From Allofrancisella guangzhouensis (GTDB lineage Bacteria; Pseudomonadota; Gammaproteobacteria; Francisellales; Francisellaceae), in the NCBI RefSeq assembly GCF_000815225.1, contig NZ_CP010427.1, forward strand, positions 248,001 through 312,000: 64,000 bases of DNA. Reading direction: 5' to 3'. Made by a program: the position numbers and the translations under genes. This document shows positions 1-9,391 of the stretch, piece after piece. The notes under the pieces were generated by a model. That model made no database searches, was not told the DNA's origin, and saw only the letters and a list, made by a program, of their open reading frames with translations. Each line of letters begins with the position of its first letter. Positions within the stretch are counted from its first letter, which is position 1.

Positions 1-1688
1 CCCGAAGTTTTAGTAGTATCTTTGATCTTATTGTAAAGATTTTCAAGAAACTCTCTATTGTATTCCGATAAAGAGTTTTTCATTTTAGGAAAAATTTTTT
101 CCATAAATATGTTTATAACTTGTTGTTTTGCTACAGGTAGATCTATCTCCTCTAAAAATATATGTAAAGTTCTTAGGTTAACAGTGCTGTTGTCTACCAC
201 ATATGATTTAGCCATTTCATAAACATGGGTATTAACAAATAAATCCTGGTATGTTAAATCATTAAGATCCTTAGTAGCTATATTTACGTTTAGTTTTGGT
301 ACAGAAGCGCTAACATACGTTGTAATAGCATCTTCAGGTATATTTGTTACTAAGCTCCATATTTTTATATTTGATTTTATTAGGTTTTGCAAAAGAACAT
401 TTTGAGGTGCAATAAGCATTAAGAAGACAAAAGTCCTATCTATACTATTTTCTGAGGATGAGGAATTTTCTAATAATTCTAAGAGTTGATGCTGAATTTT
501 TACACTTTCATTAACATAAATTCCATGCTCTAACATTTTATCTGGATAAAGAAAGCTATCTATCAGTTTACTTTTTACTTCTAATATAGAATCTTTACTT
601 AGATTAGTCGTCTGTATAACTTCTGTAGGTTTATTTGGAATAGTAAAAAGCTCTTGTTTATACTCACTAATGATATTTTTGTACTTAAAAATATTAGCTG
701 TAAATATTATACCTAGCATGGTTGACATCGATCCAATACTTATCCATATCACCTTTTTAAAATTTTTTGTTTTGTATGGTTGATAACTAAAATCTCCCTG
801 AAATAGGTTCTGGTTAATGCTAGCTGTAGTGTTGTTAAGATATAAAGCAACGTTCTGAATAGCTTTTGTTGTATCTATAAAGTCTAGTTTTTCTAAAAAA
901 TATTTATAACAACTATAGACATCGTTGATAAAATAACTAAAGTGCAAAAACTCTTGAGGTTGCTTTTTAAATAGTAGATTACTTGCTAGATTGTTTATCT
1001 TCTTAAGATAAAGCTCAAACTCCTCTTTTATATTTTGTGGATTTAAAGCTGGTGATAATAGAGGGATGTTATGTTTTGCAACACAATCAATAAAAGTATT
1101 ATAGCTAGGATGCTTTTGAATATCAGCAACAGTTAAAACAAAATTAGGTAGTTTTTTGTAAGCTTTTGCTAGCTGAATTATTACTGATCTTAAACTCTTT
1201 ACCTCTTCTAAAAAAAAAGTTTCATTTTTAACATTTATATGCTCAAATGAATAAACAATAGTTGGAATTTTTCCACAGATTGAACTAATTTTATGGCAGA
1301 ATTTTCCTAATTCTTTATATATATGGTCTTCGTTAAAATTATTTAGTTCAAGGATATATGCCTGATCTGATAGATAATGATTATAGCTAGTGCTTTGAAC
1401 TTTATATAATTCTATTCCTAAAGTTTTATTTGTCTCACTTTCGATAACTTTTGAGTTTGATGGATTTACATGAATAAAAAAATTAGCCTTATTTTTAAAA
1501 GATTTTTTTGTTTTTCTGTCAGCCTGAGATAATAATTGTCTAAAAGTTTTGTTTAGCCTTAGGGAATTTCCTACCCTAAATTTTGGAAGATACTTTCTTG
1601 AATTTTTGATATTAAAAACTAGTAATATAATAATAGCAACAATAAAAATTAATACAAAAGCTAATAATATTAAGATATATAAGTTCAT
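1..1688 (-). CDS. TssM/IcmF-like T6SS membrane protein (PdpB-like), partial
   Basis: The reading frame is open from an ATG at 1688 to the window edge, giving 562 residues without a stop; the C-terminus lies outside. The N-terminus is a strong hydrophobic segment (about residues 4-26). A second lies near residues 312-332, with a mainly soluble region between. This two-anchor plan and the place next to a T6SS operon with a DotU gene fit the IcmF/TssM family (PdpB in Francisella), which joins TssL in the inner-membrane complex. I see no Walker A motif in the visible part. It starts 20 bases after the stop of the neighbouring 736-residue gene and is probably co-transcribed with it. Identification rests on topology and context, not on a signature motif. 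Confidence 0.7.
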   Translation of the reverse strand, partial: MNLYILILLAFVLIFIVAIIILLVFNIKNSRKYLPKFRVGNSLRLNKTFRQLLSQADRKTKKSFKNKANFFIHVNPSNSKVIESETNKTLGIELYKVQSTSYNHYLSDQAYILELNNFNEDHIYKELGKFCHKISSICGKIPTIVYSFEHINVKNETFFLEEVKSLRSVIIQLAKAYKKLPNFVLTVADIQKHPSYNTFIDCVAKHNIPLLSPALNPQNIKEEFELYLKKINNLASNLLFKKQPQEFLHFSYFINDVYSCYKYFLEKLDFIDTTKAIQNVALYLNNTTASINQNLFQGDFSYQPYKTKNFKKVIWISIGSMSTMLGIIFTANIFKYKNIISEYKQELFTIPNKPTEVIQTTNLSKDSILEVKSKLIDSFLYPDKMLEHGIYVNESVKIQHQLLELLENSSSSENSIDRTFVFLMLIAPQNVLLQNLIKSNIKIWSLVTNIPEDAITTYVSASVPKLNVNIATKDLNDLTYQDLFVNTHVYEMAKSYVVDNSTVNLRTLHIFLEEIDLPVAKQQVINIFMEKIFPKMKNSLSEYNREFLENLYNKIKDTTKTS

Positions 1689-1707
1689 ATGTATTTACTC
1701 CAAAATC

Positions 1708-3918
1708 TTATTTTTTGCAATCTACACTTATTTTGAACGACTTATTATTCATCTCCAGGTTTGATGTAGAGCCATTGTCTGTAGGACAGTGGATTATTTT
1801 AAATGAGCTTTCTTTATTTCCAGGTATATAAGTATTTTGAATCATCGTAAGTTGTTCTTTGCGATCTTCAAAGATTATTCCTTGGTTTTGCTTTTTATCG
1901 CCAGCTGCAAACATGTCTTCTGGAGCAATGTAGCTTTTTATTTTCGTTAAGTTTGCATATTCTTGGAATAACTTAACTTCTACCTCTGTACCTGATTTTA
2001 AATAAAATAACATGTTTGCATATGAGAGTAAGGTCATATCAGCAGGTACAAATCTCTTATTTTCTGGTGTTAATTTTGTCCATAATTGAGAAGCCACTTT
2101 TACTTGGTATCTAGGTCTACTGGCTGCGTTGGGATCTAAAGTAGCTATCTTATCAAAACTACTATAGTCATCATTTACTGATACGCTTTTACTTGAATCT
2201 GCAGTATAGTTAAAAAGTTCAGTTGTGTGAGTCGCTTTTTCATCATCTGACTTTGTAGTGAAAATATATCCACTAATTTTTAGTGCTTTCGGAGCCGGGT
2301 AATCTTTATGTTCAGGCCATAGCTCCTTATTATATAAAAACAGATTTGAGTGGCAGTTAAACATTAAAGGAAGTTTACTATTTTTTAGAAGCTTATCTTC
2401 AAATTCAAAACTGGTTTTGTCTTCTATTATTTTGCCTTCTTGCCTATCTTCATATGCAAGAGGATGTCTTTTATCATTTTTTGCATAAAGAGGAGTCTTT
2501 TCGAGCTTTAATTCAACTTTATGTAAAACCATATTTTTATCATTCTTACCTAAAATAAGAGACCACTCATCTGATGCTAAACTAATAGTGTTTTGTAATG
2601 GCAGAATCGAGTATGAGCATGGAATAGAACTAGAGTTTATTTCCAAACCAATGTTTTTTGCTGCGACCCTATTCTTTAACTTAGTTTGGTAATTATCTAT
2701 TTTTAGTTTAAATAGATTATTAATATCATGCTGTGTCGTATTGTTTTGTTTAAATGACTCTATTGTTTTAGGTATGTTATCTAACTCAGTAACTTTTAGC
2801 TGGTGTTTATCTGCAGATTTTGGATTTAGATTTATTACACTTTTTTCTGCCAAATATGGTTTATTATGTATATGCTTGATACCTTGTATATGCTGTTTAT
2901 CTTCTTTTAAAATACTTTTAATAGGTTTAATTTTTGATAACAACCCAGAGTAGTCAGAAGTTATTGTATATTCATCGGTAGAATAGCTGTACAACAACAT
3001 CAAATTGTATTGTTCTAAAATATAGCTTACATAAGCAAAAAAACCACCCTTATAACAACCATCTTCACAATTCATACAGATGAAAGGTAACTTTTGTTTA
3101 AGTGTTGCCTCGCTACTTTTGTCAAAAGTCAATTTGACTAGTTTATCAAAGGAAGTATTTTGCTCTATAAAGATATCATTATAGGATTGACCACTATACA
3201 CACTCACCGGTTTTAGCTGTTTCCAAAAAAAACTCATTGAATCACAGAAACTTATTTTGTATAGACCATTACATTTAACTAAAGGTGAATTTACTCCTTT
3301 ATTTAGCAGATCAAATTTTGGGGACCTTATTAAAGTTTCTCTCGTTTCAACGCTTCCAGAATATGCTGTAAACTTTATTTCTTCATTACTTAAATTCCCA
3401 TTTTCTTTAATAAATGTTTTTTGGTCATCTCTCAAGAAAAATTCTTGTTTAACCAAAATTTCAAGTTGAAAAGGAAGCCCTTCTGTAAATATATCCATGA
3501 GCTTATTACTATATTCAGTTTGGTGTGGATATACGAAATCTACAGAACCAGAAAAACCTCTAGTTTCCAAAGAAAGCTTAAGCTCTTGTATATAGAAGGA
3601 ATTAATTTCAATACTTTTATCTACCTGTAAGCTCAGTTTTTCATCAAAAGGTATTATTTTTAATCTTATTGTTTGTGTTGAGATTGTTGAATATGTATTT
3701 GGAAGTAGTTTTTTTATAAGAGATTTGTGTAATCTTTTGTTTAAGGCACTATTGTCTAAAAGTTCTTCATCTGTAGGTAACATGCCACTTAAGGCCGCAT
3801 CTTGCTTAAAAAAACTATTAAATTTTTCTGTATATATTAAGTCTATAAGCTTATCTTGAGAAATTTCTTTGATTATGTTTAATAGTATTAAATTATTTAT
3901 ATTATCTTCTTCGCTCAT
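1708..3918 (-). CDS. PdpA-like T6SS protein, possible VgrG gp27-type spike component
   Basis: This is a 736-residue protein with no signal peptide or membrane segment, divergent from the iglAB-like operon and followed by the PdpB/TssM-like gene, the same order as pdpA-pdpB in the Francisella pathogenicity island. Residues 108-128 resemble the first strand region of VgrG gp27 domains. Residues 292-312, an aromatic helix ending in L-L-Y-S-Y, resemble the VgrG segment that follows the E-S-D-F-x-F motif. A cysteine cluster C-x2-C-x3-C sits at 281-288. The remaining 400 residues are unrecognised. From this I infer a spike or hub protein equivalent to PdpA. An effector domain in the C-terminal half cannot be excluded. 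The similarity is by eye only. Confidence 0.5.
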   Translation of the reverse strand: MSEEDNINNLILLNIIKEISQDKLIDLIYTEKFNSFFKQDAALSGMLPTDEELLDNSALNKRLHKSLIKKLLPNTYSTISTQTIRLKIIPFDEKLSLQVDKSIEINSFYIQELKLSLETRGFSGSVDFVYPHQTEYSNKLMDIFTEGLPFQLEILVKQEFFLRDDQKTFIKENGNLSNEEIKFTAYSGSVETRETLIRSPKFDLLNKGVNSPLVKCNGLYKISFCDSMSFFWKQLKPVSVYSGQSYNDIFIEQNTSFDKLVKLTFDKSSEATLKQKLPFICMNCEDGCYKGGFFAYVSYILEQYNLMLLYSYSTDEYTITSDYSGLLSKIKPIKSILKEDKQHIQGIKHIHNKPYLAEKSVINLNPKSADKHQLKVTELDNIPKTIESFKQNNTTQHDINNLFKLKIDNYQTKLKNRVAAKNIGLEINSSSIPCSYSILPLQNTISLASDEWSLILGKNDKNMVLHKVELKLEKTPLYAKNDKRHPLAYEDRQEGKIIEDKTSFEFEDKLLKNSKLPLMFNCHSNLFLYNKELWPEHKDYPAPKALKISGYIFTTKSDDEKATHTTELFNYTADSSKSVSVNDDYSSFDKIATLDPNAASRPRYQVKVASQLWTKLTPENKRFVPADMTLLSYANMLFYLKSGTEVEVKLFQEYANLTKIKSYIAPEDMFAAGDKKQNQGIIFEDRKEQLTMIQNTYIPGNKESSFKIIHCPTDNGSTSNLEMNNKSFKISVDCKK

Positions 3919-4223
3919 AGTTTTTACACTTAGTTTTTTATGCCGGGTTATTCAATTTTACAAAAAAAAAGGAGTTTCAGTGGAACTTCTACACCAAAAA
4001 ACTCATGAAGATTAAAAAATATCTAAGTTTTATGATCTTTATAGCCAATATTTTAAAATATTACCAATGTTTATTTATTTAATATTATATAAAAATTAAA
4101 GATAAAGTGCTGTAAAAAAAGGCTTTTAATTTTTTTTACTTGTTAGAATGAATCTTATAAATCAAGGCAAAAACCCTATTTTTATAAGATAGAGTGAAAA
4201 ACAAAGAAATAGGAGAAATGTAA
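3919..4223. promoter_or_regulatory. Divergent intergenic region of the T6SS island
   Basis: These 305 AT-rich bases separate the leftward pdpA/pdpB-like unit from the rightward tssB operon and must carry both promoters. I could not pick out convincing -35/-10 pairs. An AGGAGA ribosome site at 4211-4216 serves the ATG at 4224. It also lies just before an ATG-TAA pair at 4218-4223, which makes a one-codon frame directly ahead of tssB. No regulator gene is adjacent. Confidence 0.45.
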
Positions 4224-4778
4224 ATGGCTGTAAATGATGAAATACCTAAATCACGATTAATGCTTCGTTATAAAACAGAAGTTGATGGCGAATTAAAAGA
4301 TAAAGAACTACCCTTTAGACTTCTCGTTGTGGGCGACCTTTCTCAAGGTTTATCAAACGATAGAAAACAAGATTTTGATGAAAGGAAAATACGTCATATG
4401 GATGGAACAATAGACTCTATGATGAAAGATATGAACATGGAGCTAAATATTTCTGTCGCAAACCGTATAACTCCAACTAAGTCTCCAAATTTAGATGTCA
4501 AGTTAAAGATTGATTCAATGAAATCTTTTCAGCCAGGAGTGATAGCTGAAAGTGTTCCTCAACTTAAGTCTTTGATCAAGCTAAGAGAGATGGTTCAAGA
4601 ATTCGAATCAACAGTTGATAACAATAAAGGTTTTCGCAATTTAGTAAAGGAAATCTTAAGAGATGAATCAACCCTGGAAAAAATAAAACAAGAGCTTCCA
4701 GCTTTAGAATCTTTCAAAATGGTTTCAGAAGAAACTACTGATAAAGAGGTTAATGTAGCTAAAGAGGAGGAAAAGTGA
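4224..4778 (+). CDS. iglA: T6SS sheath protein TssB (IglA-like)
   Basis: This 184-residue protein has the size and layout of TssB/VipA/IglA. An early strand with L-V-V-G-D (about residues 34-39) leads into a short D-F-D-E-R-K segment, and the acidic helical C-terminus is the part that pairs with TssC in the sheath. TssB and TssC form the contractile sheath in the cytoplasm. An AGGAGA site lies 7 bases before the ATG. Its stop overlaps the start of the TssC gene (TGATG), as expected for subunits made in fixed ratio. The symbol follows the Francisella name; this copy belongs to an island unlike the classical one, so it is a paralogue or orthologue rather than the canonical iglA. Confidence 0.9.
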   Translation: MAVNDEIPKSRLMLRYKTEVDGELKDKELPFRLLVVGDLSQGLSNDRKQDFDERKIRHMDGTIDSMMKDMNMELNISVANRITPTKSPNLDVKLKIDSMKSFQPGVIAESVPQLKSLIKLREMVQEFESTVDNNKGFRNLVKEILRDESTLEKIKQELPALESFKMVSEETTDKEVNVAKEEEK

Positions 4779-6304
4779 TGTCTGAAATTACAGCAATAGA
4801 AATAAAGGATGAAATTAACCTATCAAGGTTATTTTCTAGTTTAAGTTTAGAAACAACGGAAAATATTCTACAAAAAGTTAACTATGAATATGTTACTGAC
4901 TCAAATAATCAAACGGATATAACAACAGATGATGTTCTAAGACTTGCTGCAGGTTTATCTGCTATTTTTGCAAACGCAAAAAATGAAGATATGAATCTTT
5001 ATAATAAGCATTTAACTCGTAATGTTATTAATCGTATTGATAGCATAATTGAAGAGCAGGTAAATGATATTATCCATAATGAAAAATTTAAAGCTCTTGA
5101 GAAACAATGGTTATCTATTAATGAAATTTACTTAGATAAACCAAATGACGCTCCTGTTAAACTTTCAATTTTAGATGTTTCAAAAGAAGAGTTATTAGAT
5201 GACTTTGAAACTAATGCTGTTGATATTTCATCCAGTGATATGTTTAAAAAATTATATGTGAGCGAATATGACCAATACGGTGGAGAACCTTACGGTACAA
5301 TGATTGGCTTGTATGAATTCCAAAACACACATGATGACATAAACTGGTTATCTCTAATGGGTAAAATAGCTACAGCATCACATGCTCCATTTATAGCAGC
5401 AGTTAGTCCTAAATTTTTCGGCTGTGAAACAGCTGAAGATTTAGCAGATATCAAAAATTTAGGTGCACTTATGGAACATCCTAAATATGGGAAATGGAAC
5501 AATTTCCGTAAAACAGAGCAAGCTGCATATATTGGTTTAACGGTACCACAGTTCCTACTAAGAGCTCCATATCACCCAGATAATAATCCAACTATTGGTA
5601 AGTATATTAAAAATTTTAAAGAAAAAATAATAAATCCGCTTTCAAATCAAGAATACACCTGGGGTAACTCATCTGTACTATTTGCTAAAAATTTAATGAG
5701 GGCATTTAAAATTACAGGTTGGTGTCAAAGTATTAGAGGACCTCGATCTGGTGGTACTGTAGAAGGACTTCCTGCTCATACCTTTAATATAAGAGGTTAT
5801 GAGGAGCTAAAGGTTCCTACTGAATTTGTTATACCAGATTATCGTGAGTTAGAATTTGCTAATGCAGGTTTTATGCCTTTTGTATATAAAAAAGGAACTT
5901 CTGAGGGCTGTTTCTTTAGTGTTAATTCATTAAAGATGGTTCAAGAATATAAAGATCCAAAAGATTCTGAAAACTCGCAATTAATAGCAAATATTTCTTA
6001 CACATATTCTATTACTCGCTTAGCTCATTATATAAAAATGATAATGCGTGATCGTATTGGATCATCAGCTACAAAAGAGGCTATTACAAATACACTTTCT
6101 AGTTGGATTAATAGCTACGTTACAACAGTACCAAATCCTACTGACCTGACAAAAAGCTATTTTCCTTTTAAAGCTGCGGAAATATCTGTTGAGCCAATAG
6201 AAGGAAAAATCGGTTGGTATAAGGCAAATATTGCAATACTTCCACATGTTCAATTTGAAGGTATGGATGTTGAGTTAAGTGTTGATGCAAGACTTAACTC
6301 ATAA
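4778..6304 (+). CDS. iglB: T6SS sheath protein TssC (IglB-like)
   Basis: This is the large sheath subunit, 508 residues, the normal length for TssC/VipB/IglB. The diagnostic block is near residues 165-215: G-G-E-P-Y-G, then a run ending H-A-P-F-I-A-A-V-S-P, which is very well conserved in TssC. It polymerises with TssB around the inner tube. The reading frame can be extended one codon to a GTG at 4775, but the ATG at 4778 overlaps the tssB stop and sits behind GAGGAGG, so I use 4778. The C-terminus ends in a short strand typical of the family. It is followed 34 bases later by the probable tube gene. Confidence 0.95.
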   Translation: MSEITAIEIKDEINLSRLFSSLSLETTENILQKVNYEYVTDSNNQTDITTDDVLRLAAGLSAIFANAKNEDMNLYNKHLTRNVINRIDSIIEEQVNDIIHNEKFKALEKQWLSINEIYLDKPNDAPVKLSILDVSKEELLDDFETNAVDISSSDMFKKLYVSEYDQYGGEPYGTMIGLYEFQNTHDDINWLSLMGKIATASHAPFIAAVSPKFFGCETAEDLADIKNLGALMEHPKYGKWNNFRKTEQAAYIGLTVPQFLLRAPYHPDNNPTIGKYIKNFKEKIINPLSNQEYTWGNSSVLFAKNLMRAFKITGWCQSIRGPRSGGTVEGLPAHTFNIRGYEELKVPTEFVIPDYRELEFANAGFMPFVYKKGTSEGCFFSVNSLKMVQEYKDPKDSENSQLIANISYTYSITRLAHYIKMIMRDRIGSSATKEAITNTLSSWINSYVTTVPNPTDLTKSYFPFKAAEISVEPIEGKIGWYKANIAILPHVQFEGMDVELSVDARLNS

Positions 6305-6338
6305 ATAGTTGGCATTTAAACAAATAAGGAGAGTAGAG

Positions 6339-6983
6339 ATGTCAGATTTTATAGCTATCGACGGTCAAAAAATGGTTTTAACACCAAATTCACACCCTAG
6401 TGCAAATTTAACTAGCCCGTCACCGACCCATGACGCTGTTTTTTTAGAGCTTAAGTTTAGCGCAGAAGCTGGACCAGCAGATCTAAAATCAAAAATACCT
6501 TACTATGATGTAGGTACAACGTCTCCAGGCAGTGCTGCTGTGAATTTTAAGTTAGAACATGGTGATTTTGATGCAGTTAACCAAACTGTGGTCCTACACT
6601 TACGAACTACAAAAACAATCATTTCTGAGCTTAACAAGGCTATTACAAAACTCTTATCTTCTGGAGCAAAGGCACAGTTGAGTGTAGAAATAGCATCTGC
6701 TAATGATAAACAAACTGTAGACCAAGCTAATAAAGGTACCATTGTTAAATATTTTGACCCACAAGGAGCTAAGTTCACTATGTGTGAAGAAAAAACTCGT
6801 CAATTCCAACATCTTCTAGCCCATGAGTGCGGAGATTTATATAGCCGTTCAGCTACAAATAATGAAACTGAATTGACAGGAACTATTATTATCTCTGGTA
6901 AATGGGAAAAAGGCACACCAATTTCCACATGGACTAGTGACAGTACTCAGAAAATAGTTGTTGGTGTCGATAGTGGTAAATAA
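6339..6983 (+). CDS. Probable T6SS tube protein, Hcp/IglC position
   Basis: This 214-residue protein follows tssC directly. That is the place of the tube gene in many T6SS loci, and its length is close to that of Francisella IglC (about 210). It is rich in alternating hydrophobic strands and ends in a long strand pair, which fits the Hcp barrel, but I see little direct sequence likeness to classical IglC. The open frame extends upstream to a TTG at 6309. The ATG at 6339 has AAGGAG 7 bases before it and is the better start. Tube function is inferred from position, size and predicted beta content. It could instead be an exported island-specific protein. Confidence 0.6.
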   Translation: MSDFIAIDGQKMVLTPNSHPSANLTSPSPTHDAVFLELKFSAEAGPADLKSKIPYYDVGTTSPGSAAVNFKLEHGDFDAVNQTVVLHLRTTKTIISELNKAITKLLSSGAKAQLSVEIASANDKQTVDQANKGTIVKYFDPQGAKFTMCEEKTRQFQHLLAHECGDLYSRSATNNETELTGTIIISGKWEKGTPISTWTSDSTQKIVVGVDSGK

Positions 6984-7008
6984 TAAAGTAGATGTTGAAA
7001 TCGATAGT

Positions 7009-8085
7009 ATGAATAAAGCAACTAAAGAGCTAAAAAAACTATTTGACACTAACCAAGATTGGAAAGTCTGCAAACGGTCTAATCTTGAGGTTTTAAATGA
7101 ATGTACTAAGCTTTTGGAAAACCGAAGTTTCCAAGAAGTAATAACCAAGATTATTAAGTACACTCAAGAAAATAGAGTATTAGATATACAATTGTTTTGC
7201 CTTTATTTACAAGCTTATTTTAACCTAAATAACTCAGCTGGTAATTTTGTATCAACACTAAGTATTTTGACAGAAATATTAGATAATTATCAGCTGATCT
7301 CCCCTATAAATAAAAAAAGTACTATTGTATTACGTAGCGTTATAGCTTTAATTAACGAAAGTAATAATGCTATTAATTATTATTATCCTGATTTTTTAGA
7401 TAAACAATTACAACAAGTTAAAGAGTTCTTAGAGCAAGTTAAAGAGTTTTTGGCTTGTAATATTCAAGAGGTTGATTTAACTGATTTTAATAGCGCAAAA
7501 AACAAACTCTTAATTACTGTTTCTAAATATGTCTTGAAAGAAAACATTCAACTTAACCGGGAAAATACTGATAATGAGAAAGATGATATCTCTTTAGTTA
7601 AGTTAGAGAAAGAAAATCGATATAGTTTTTATTGGACTAATCTTTTATTAAGGGTAGCTAGATTTGTCAGCTTAGCTAACTCATTAGATGATGTGGTGAA
7701 TAAGTTTGAGCTAGCATTACTTTTTGATTCGATTCAAACCGAGATACAGGATTTTAATCCAATTAAATATTTTCCTAACGAATTCCAGGGCTTCTTAAAT
7801 TCTGTTACACCTGAAACTTACTCTCAAATTCAACAGATCATAGAGAATAGTAAAGGCTCTGCTTTATGGGAGTTTATGTTACAGAAAACACAAGCTGACA
7901 TTGAGATAAACCCTGGAAATAAAAAAATCAATGCTGGAGATTTTAATATAGATGATATTTTGCAAGCTTCTAGTTATAAAAAGCATATTGAAAACAAGCA
8001 TGATGAAAAAATTAATAATTATGAAGTCTCACAACGAAATAACGATGAAGATTTTAGTCCAGACTTTAATATTCTGGATTTATGA
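7009..8085 (+). CDS. TssA-like T6SS protein (ImpA_N-type)
   Basis: The protein is helical and about 358 residues long. Near its N-terminal third is a stretch running D-I-Q-L-F-C-L-Y-L-Q-A then L-S-I-L-T-E-I-L-D-N-Y, ending L-I-S-P. This follows the ImpA_N pattern of TssA proteins, in which a D, a paired-helix repeat and a final Y-W-x-x-L-x-P are conserved. TssA caps sheath assembly and contacts the baseplate. The equivalent in the classical Francisella island could be IglI, which has a similar length. Start choice is uncertain: TTG (6958) and GTG (6973) codons overlap the previous gene, and the first ATG is at 7009 with a weak ribosome site. A 17-codon frame overlaps its stop. Confidence 0.55.
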   Translation: MNKATKELKKLFDTNQDWKVCKRSNLEVLNECTKLLENRSFQEVITKIIKYTQENRVLDIQLFCLYLQAYFNLNNSAGNFVSTLSILTEILDNYQLISPINKKSTIVLRSVIALINESNNAINYYYPDFLDKQLQQVKEFLEQVKEFLACNIQEVDLTDFNSAKNKLLITVSKYVLKENIQLNRENTDNEKDDISLVKLEKENRYSFYWTNLLLRVARFVSLANSLDDVVNKFELALLFDSIQTEIQDFNPIKYFPNEFQGFLNSVTPETYSQIQQIIENSKGSALWEFMLQKTQADIEINPGNKKINAGDFNIDDILQASSYKKHIENKHDEKINNYEVSQRNNDEDFSPDFNILDL

Positions 8086-8135
8086 TGATGAGCAAAAGTG
8101 ACTTAAATAGCCTTATGACATCTTTATTTAATTAG
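8082..8135 (+). CDS. 17-codon mini-ORF in the T6SS operon
   Basis: Three successive ATG codons at 8082, 8085 and 8088, overlapping the previous stop, open a 17-codon frame that ends at a TAG. The encoded peptide alternates Ser/Asp/Asn with Leu/Met/Phe and could form an amphipathic helix. There is no clear ribosome site, so translation would depend on coupling. It fills most of the only sizeable gap (68 bases) between the tssA-like and tssK genes. It may be chance, a coupling device or a decayed gene end. Confidence 0.2.
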   Translation: MMMSKSDLNSLMTSLFN

Positions 8136-8153
8136 CAAAGTGGAAGTAAGAAT

Positions 8154-9374
8154 ATGCAACAAATAAATTGGCACTTAGGACAAGCTGTTTTACCCGAGCA
8201 TTTTACACTATCACAGCGCTTTTCAAATGAGCGTAATATACACCTATGTCAGGTTAATTCTGCTACAGATTTTTATGGTTTAGCAGAACTTAAAATAGAT
8301 GAATCTTTATTTGACAAAAATATTTTTAGAATAGTGTCTTTACTATATATAACGCTTACTTCTGAATGCATTCATTATCAGCACTCAAACTTCCCTAAAG
8401 CCTTAGAGTTAAATTTAAATACTATAGATTCAACTATAGCCGAAATTGTTGTGCAGGTTGATAAAAAACCTTTGGTAGAGTACATTAAGGATGGTAACAC
8501 AAAAATTCAAACAAAACTTCCAAATATTTCTGTAAGTGTGAATCCAGAAAAAATAGATGAATTATCTAGTTTCAAAGTGCTAACATTAAATAAATTAGCG
8601 GATGGTAAGTGGATAATTGGAGAGTTTCTACCACCTATTTTAACTACAAAAGTTTATAACTTTAACTTAGTGGTTGAAAAATTAAGTAACTTATTACAAA
8701 TAACACTCTCATATCTTTTAAATGAAAAAATAGCTAACTCAGCGATGTCTGCTGTTAAACTTATGCTATTAAATAACGTTACACATAGTTGCAGTCAGCT
8801 TCAGTATTATATTTGGCAATTAGCATATAGTAAATATTCTCCTGTATTTATATTTCATGCTGCTCAAAATATATATTCGTGTTTGCTGCAATACCAGGAA
8901 ATTGCCCAAATAGATTATACTTTAGTTTATAAACACGAGAAACCTCTAGAAAGTTTTCAGCGTCTAATTACAGCAACACTTGAGAAAATATTACATACAA
9001 AAGCTATAGAGTATAAGATTTTCAAGCCAATAGAAAATTTACTATCTACTGGTGTTATAGAGTTTGAGGCTTTAAATCGTAAAAAGCATTATTTAGTTGT
9101 GCGTAAACCAACACAAGAGTATAGCTACTCGCTTTCTGCAATTAAACTAACTTCTCCAAATAGAATTGAACATGTAAATAAATATGCCATGGTTGGTTTA
9201 AAGCTTTCTAAGTTAAACTTTAATCCTTTACCTATGTCGAGTGTTGATAAGTATTGTGATATATATGAAATCCTACCATCAAGAGAGTGGGACTATATCC
9301 TTAGTGAGCAGGTAATATCTTTGCTAAACAATAAAGATGTAAGTGATCTAAAGTTCGTTTATTACTATGTATAG
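8154..9374 (+). CDS. T6SS baseplate protein TssK (IglD-like)
   Basis: This 406-residue protein begins with the recognised TssK opening: W-x-L-G-Q-A-V-L-P-E-H-F, where other members have W-x-x-G-M-x-L-x-P-Q-H-F. Length and the helical C-terminal half also match TssK/ImpJ/VasE. TssK trimers link the baseplate wedge to the TssLM membrane complex. In the classical Francisella island the equivalent protein is IglD. It sits 17 bases before the TssG-like gene, in an unbroken rightward run. Family membership is clear from the N-terminus; the C-terminal part is divergent. Confidence 0.85.
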   Translation: MQQINWHLGQAVLPEHFTLSQRFSNERNIHLCQVNSATDFYGLAELKIDESLFDKNIFRIVSLLYITLTSECIHYQHSNFPKALELNLNTIDSTIAEIVVQVDKKPLVEYIKDGNTKIQTKLPNISVSVNPEKIDELSSFKVLTLNKLADGKWIIGEFLPPILTTKVYNFNLVVEKLSNLLQITLSYLLNEKIANSAMSAVKLMLLNNVTHSCSQLQYYIWQLAYSKYSPVFIFHAAQNIYSCLLQYQEIAQIDYTLVYKHEKPLESFQRLITATLEKILHTKAIEYKIFKPIENLLSTGVIEFEALNRKKHYLVVRKPTQEYSYSLSAIKLTSPNRIEHVNKYAMVGLKLSKLNFNPLPMSSVDKYCDIYEILPSREWDYILSEQVISLLNNKDVSDLKFVYYYV

Positions 9375-9391
9375 CAGTTAGGTGATGATAT

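Noticed and set aside
6309-6338. N-terminal extension of the tube candidate from a TTG codon
   Set aside because: The ATG at 6339 has AAGGAG at good spacing, and the extension has no ribosome site of its own.
7390-7455. Direct repeat (Q-V-K-E-F-L-E-Q-V-K-E-F-L) in the TssA-like gene as a tandem-repeat element
   Set aside because: It is a single short duplication of 7 codons within a helical region and does not extend further.
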